Below are positions 60,571 to 64,000 of a stretch of DNA of 64,000 nt, piece by piece; the stretch's first letter is position 1, and each line of letters opens with the position of its first letter. The position numbers and the translations under genes are program-made. Source of the stretch: Candidatus Poribacteria bacterium (GTDB lineage: Bacteria; Poribacteria; WGA-4E; WGA-3G); assembly GCA_028820845.1 (NCBI GenBank), contig JAPPII010000015.1, positions 97,587 through 161,586 on the forward strand. The letters run 5' to 3'. The notes beneath the pieces are model-generated. The model worked only from the letters and a program-made list of their open reading frames with translations, was not told where the DNA came from and did no database searches.

Positions 60571-63500
60571 ATGATGAATTACACAGAGTTGTCACTTCCA
60601 CAAGGTCAGAGAGAAGAAATTCATCGGATTCTATCCAACGCTTCCGATAGAACCGGCGGCATAGATACCGAATCTATATTGCGAAGTCTACAAGAACTCG
60701 CCACCGATGACCCAGACATCCAATCCTGCTTTTCAGACATCGTTATCCGCGTGTTGAAAGCCGCCATAGACTCCCCAAACCCTGAAGCCGCGCTAAATCA
60801 TTTCTCGCGTTTTGGGCAAGCAGCGTTTTATCGCAGATCGCTCTATCAGCTCCTGCGAGATGACCCCTTTCTCATACGACCCCTCATCTTAAGTTTCGGC
60901 GCGTCCACCTATCTATCTGAAACACTGATTCGCAAGCCTGAATATTTCTACGACATCATTGATGCAGACGTAATGCAAACCCAGAAAACTTCCGAGATAA
61001 TGTATCAGGAACTGGCGCAATCAATTTCGCGGTTCGCTTCGGTCGAGCAGAAACTCCGCATCCTCCGACGCTACAAACGGCGAGAAACGCTTCGGATCGG
61101 ACTCCGGGATCTTCTCAAAATAGCAGACGTCGAAACAACGACGTTGGAGTTGAGCAATTTAGCAGAAGCGGCACTGCAACACTGCTATGAAATTGGGCGG
61201 GATCAAGTGATGAAACCCAAGTACGGGACACCCCTCAATGAAGAAGGCGATGCCCCCTGCCGTTTCGCTATCATTGGAATGGGGAAATTAGGCGGTTATG
61301 AACTGAACTTCAGTTCCGACATCGACTTGATTTTTGTCTATTCAGATGACGCACGCACGGATACGGGAAACGAGAATACCGAATACTTCGCTCGTCTCTG
61401 CGAATTCTTAATCAAGGCGATGAGCGAGATAACATCTGACGGCTACGTCTTTCGAGTTGACATCCGTTTGCGTCCTGAAAGCAGCGCAGGGGTCATTATC
61501 CGCTCTATGGAAAGTTATGAAAGTTATTACGAGGGCTGGGGTGATCTATGGGAGCGTCAGGCGCTCATCAAAGCACGCCCCGTCGCTGGAGATATGGCGT
61601 TTGGTGAAGAGTTCATCCGCATGATCCAACCGTTTGTGTATCAGCGTTATTTGGACGGTGTGACACTCACTGAAATTAAGGCAGACATCCGACGCACAAA
61701 AGCGCGAATAGAAGAACGACTCGTCAATGAAGGTGCGAATCTTGAGAGGCATGTGAAACTGGGCCCCGGCGGGATTCGCGATATAGAGTTCACCGTTCAA
61801 TGCCTTCAAATGATCCACGGTGCCAAGCGTAAATCGTTATGTTCACACAACACGTTAGAAGCGATTACAGCGTTGAAGGAGAACACCCTCCTTGACGCAG
61901 AAGATGCGGACGCGCTTGCCGCTGCTTATCGGTTTTTACGCACTGTTGAGAATTGCATCCAAATTGAAGCCGATCAGCAGCGCTACGCTATCCCCGAGGG
62001 AGAGACCGAAGCGCGCGAGCTCGCCCGTCGCGTCGGCTACCCACACACGTCAGAAACTGATGCCTTGGAAACATTTCGTGCAGACTATCGCCGTCACACC
62101 GAGCAAGTACGTGCTATTTTTCGGAAGATTACAACGACTTCAATTGAATCTGCAGACGGACTTGACATCGGAATCCTCCTTTCTGAAGAGGATTCACAAC
62201 AACTTGAGACTTTCTTAAGCACATTCCGTTTTGAAAATGCGAGAGAGGCACAGCGTCTCCTAAAGCAGCTCGCGAATGGTAGCGACGGCATCCAATTCTC
62301 CCCGAATGTCAGACGCACCTTCTTTAAACTCGCACCAACGCTCCTAAACGTTTTACGTGATTCCCCGAACCCGGATATGGCACTCCGCTATCTTTCAGCA
62401 TTCACAGACAAAGTTGGTGCGCGGAGCAGCTACTATACGATGTTCGCTGAAAAACCGTCAACCCTTGAAGTGCTGACCCGTGTCTGCGGGACAAGTCTGT
62501 ATCTCGCTGACATGCTCATCGCGAGTCCTGAACTTTTCGATCTACTAACTGTCCCCACATTAGTAGAACGCTCCAAGACTCTTACCGAGAAACAAGAAGA
62601 GGCGTTGCAGATTGTGGCAGAAGCACCAAGCGGAAGAATGTTGAGTATGCTGAGGCGGTATAAGAACGATGAGATCTGGCGTATCGCCTTACGTAATATC
62701 CTCGGTAATGCGACACTCCCGACAACGACTGAAGAACTCTCTGATTTAGCGGAAGCCGCCTTGCAAGCGATTTACCCAGAGATTGAAGGAGAAATGCGCG
62801 AGGCACACGGCACACCGCTTGCACCCGATGGAACACCCGTCACTTTCGCAATTATTGCGATGGGCAAGTTTGGAGGTCGCGAATTGAACTTCAGTTCGGA
62901 TCTGGATGTTATGTACGTCTATTCCGCAGCCGGTGAAACGACACAAGGTATGTCAAATGCCGACTATTTTGCAGCAGCCGGTTTAGAATTAGTAAAACGA
63001 CTTGCTGGAAATCAGGGAATGGGTATCTATGAAATCGATCTACGACTCCGCCCGCACGGCAACGGGGGCGCCATCGCGCTACCGTTAGCGGGGTATCAGA
63101 ATTACTACGATAAAACCGCCGAAGTTTGGGAACGTCAGGCACTCACGCGGGCACGCGTCGTTGTTGGAGACACAGAACATCTCGGAAAGCGGTTTTTAGA
63201 AATCGCCCACACCTTCTGCTACGCGGATCCGATAACGTCTGAGGAGATCGCTCAGATTGTCCACACACGCCAACGGAAGGAAGCACAAGCAACTCGAACA
63301 ACCTCTACTCGACGTAGACGGCGTGCCAAAACCCAGAACGTCAAATCTGGATACGGTGGACTTGTCGATATTGAGTTTGTCGTGCAAACCCTGCAACTCG
63401 TGCACGGCGGCGAAGCACCTTCTATTCGCGTGCAAAACACACCCCTTGCCATTGAGAGACTCCATAGTATCGGGGTCCTGACGGAAGCACAACGTGACGG

Positions 63501-63741
63501 ACTGTCCGAGGCATATCTATTTCTCAGGCGCGTTGAGAATGCATTGCGGATCGTCCATGATCGGGCATTGGATGACCTGCCGAGAAATCGCACAGAGCTG
63601 GCGCAATTGGCACGCCGTCTCGGATATACAACAACCGAAGATAAATCTGCAGTGGAGGCTTTTTTACAAGATTACGGAAAGTGGACAGAGACAACTCGTT
63701 CACTTTTCAATCAAATCCTCGTCGATCAAACCAACCTATAG
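60571..63741 (+). CDS. glnE: Bifunctional glutamine synthetase adenylyltransferase/adenylyl-removing enzyme
   Basis: This 1056-residue protein has the duplicated GlnE layout. The first nucleotidyltransferase site is GKLGGYELNFSSDIDL (about 238-253; Asp250, Asp252), the second GKFGGRELNFSSDLDV with Asp777 and Asp779. Each is followed by a helical GlnD_UR_UTase-like domain (GPGGIRDIEFTVQCLQ and GYGGLVDIEFVVQTLQ). It adds and removes AMP on glutamine synthetase in response to nitrogen status. It is about 110 residues longer than the E. coli enzyme, including a basic insert (TTSTRRRRRAKTQ) before the second VDIEF block. Confidence 0.95.
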   Translation: MMNYTELSLPQGQREEIHRILSNASDRTGGIDTESILRSLQELATDDPDIQSCFSDIVIRVLKAAIDSPNPEAALNHFSRFGQAAFYRRSLYQLLRDDPFLIRPLILSFGASTYLSETLIRKPEYFYDIIDADVMQTQKTSEIMYQELAQSISRFASVEQKLRILRRYKRRETLRIGLRDLLKIADVETTTLELSNLAEAALQHCYEIGRDQVMKPKYGTPLNEEGDAPCRFAIIGMGKLGGYELNFSSDIDLIFVYSDDARTDTGNENTEYFARLCEFLIKAMSEITSDGYVFRVDIRLRPESSAGVIIRSMESYESYYEGWGDLWERQALIKARPVAGDMAFGEEFIRMIQPFVYQRYLDGVTLTEIKADIRRTKARIEERLVNEGANLERHVKLGPGGIRDIEFTVQCLQMIHGAKRKSLCSHNTLEAITALKENTLLDAEDADALAAAYRFLRTVENCIQIEADQQRYAIPEGETEARELARRVGYPHTSETDALETFRADYRRHTEQVRAIFRKITTTSIESADGLDIGILLSEEDSQQLETFLSTFRFENAREAQRLLKQLANGSDGIQFSPNVRRTFFKLAPTLLNVLRDSPNPDMALRYLSAFTDKVGARSSYYTMFAEKPSTLEVLTRVCGTSLYLADMLIASPELFDLLTVPTLVERSKTLTEKQEEALQIVAEAPSGRMLSMLRRYKNDEIWRIALRNILGNATLPTTTEELSDLAEAALQAIYPEIEGEMREAHGTPLAPDGTPVTFAIIAMGKFGGRELNFSSDLDVMYVYSAAGETTQGMSNADYFAAAGLELVKRLAGNQGMGIYEIDLRLRPHGNGGAIALPLAGYQNYYDKTAEVWERQALTRARVVVGDTEHLGKRFLEIAHTFCYADPITSEEIAQIVHTRQRKEAQATRTTSTRRRRRAKTQNVKSGYGGLVDIEFVVQTLQLVHGGEAPSIRVQNTPLAIERLHSIGVLTEAQRDGLSEAYLFLRRVENALRIVHDRALDDLPRNRTELAQLARRLGYTTTEDKSAVEAFLQDYGKWTETTRSLFNQILVDQTNL

Positions 63742-63797
63742 GAACTATCCCCGATCTCGACTCTTTCTACAACATCATATCTAACCTCATAAAGCGT

Positions 63798-63901
63798 TTT
63801 GTTTGTAGCATAACCTGTTAGGTTGTGCATTCCAAACACTTATGTTTGTCCAAGAATTTCCATCTCACAGCATGCATTACAGGCAAAATTGTGTAAGTCC
63901 T
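63798..63901. repeat. Dispersed element, type 1 right end, hairpin A
   Basis: It matches the copy at 41764 from GTTTGTAGCATAACCTGTTA onward, with hairpin A at 63808-63828, and ends TTGTGTAAGTCCTA. The left terminal repeat is missing or replaced. Confidence 0.8.
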
Positions 63902-63912
63902 AAAAAAACTAT

Positions 63913-63941
63913 TTGACATTTTTTGAGATTTAGGCTATAAT
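63913..63941 (+). promoter_or_regulatory. Perfect consensus sigma70 promoter at window end
   Basis: TTGACA (63913-63918) and TATAAT (63936-63941) are 17 bases apart. It points to a gene starting beyond the window. It begins 12 bases after the right end of a dispersed element. Confidence 0.75.
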
Positions 63942-64000
63942 TATATTTCGCAATAAGTATTTTTGGACACACGAAAAGTGCCGTGGACCTTGATAAATAA

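Overview
The window looks like a chromosomal segment of a Gram-negative-type environmental bacterium of moderate GC. The mix of phytanoyl-CoA dioxygenase-like oxygenases, a sulfatase, an enolase-superfamily enzyme, a TIM-barrel sugar isomerase/epimerase, a retropepsin-like protease, giant Ig-repeat secreted proteins and many small dispersed hairpin elements is what I would expect from Candidatus Poribacteria or a related lineage. That assignment is inference from gene content; no rRNA is present to confirm it.

Layout. 1-3043 (+): a four-gene run (truncated lipoprotein, MetE-like methyltransferase, small membrane protein, TauE/SafE permease). 3040-4322 (-): a CDP-alcohol phosphatidyltransferase translationally coupled to a degenerate AccA-like protein. 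4419-14338 (-): a surface/secretion cassette made of a 2646-residue secreted repeat protein with a FlgD-like/T9SS-like C-terminus, a PorV/PorQ-like outer-membrane protein and a LysM coiled-coil protein, closed by a clear terminator. 14946-15686 (+): a PhyH-family oxygenase. 15727-23600 (-): a probable eight-gene haem operon (alcohol dehydrogenase, small membrane protein, hemE, MBL-TPR protein, hemH, retropepsin-like protease, hemY, pentahaem cytochrome c). 23696-24538 (-): a polytopic membrane protein.

24811-29215 (-): the classic translation/transcription locus tRNA-Thr(TGT)-Tyr-Gly-Thr(GGT)-rpmG-tRNA-Trp-secE-nusG-rplK-rplA-[L10 leader]-rplJ-rplL, behind a consensus sigma70 promoter. It lacks tuf after tRNA-Thr(GGT) and lacks rpoBC after rplL. 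rpoZ lies just upstream, and mqnC (menaquinone futalosine pathway) and a sulfatase run on the other strand.

32746-40171 (-): a PpiD-like chaperone, a frameshifted sigma-factor relic, and an operon of a GT-C-like membrane protein with three small membrane or exported proteins. 40860-53191 (+): an OGG-type DNA glycosylase, a coiled-coil protein, a glycosyltransferase, a fused FAD/Fe-S dehydrogenase, an Nramp-like transporter with a PhyH oxygenase, a CorC/HlyC-like CBS protein, an M23 peptidase and a solute-binding protein. 53198-57979 (-): a sugar ABC permease with a TatD nuclease, an SDR, and an enolase-superfamily enzyme paired with a TIM-barrel isomerase. 58206-59809: a graveyard of defence/toxin remnants (orphan HicB-like protein, internally deleted type ISP restriction-modification gene, PIN-domain stub). 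60571-63741 (+): glnE.

The most unusual signal is a set of at least eleven short intergenic elements. Two different terminal inverted repeats, TAGGACTTACGCAA-like and GGGCATTTATGGTA-like, are combined with three kinds of internal hairpin. The hairpin stems change in a compensatory way from copy to copy, which points to selection for the folded structure. Two copies supply the stop codon and last residues of neighbouring genes, one abuts a broken sigma factor gene, and one sits where rpoBC would be expected.
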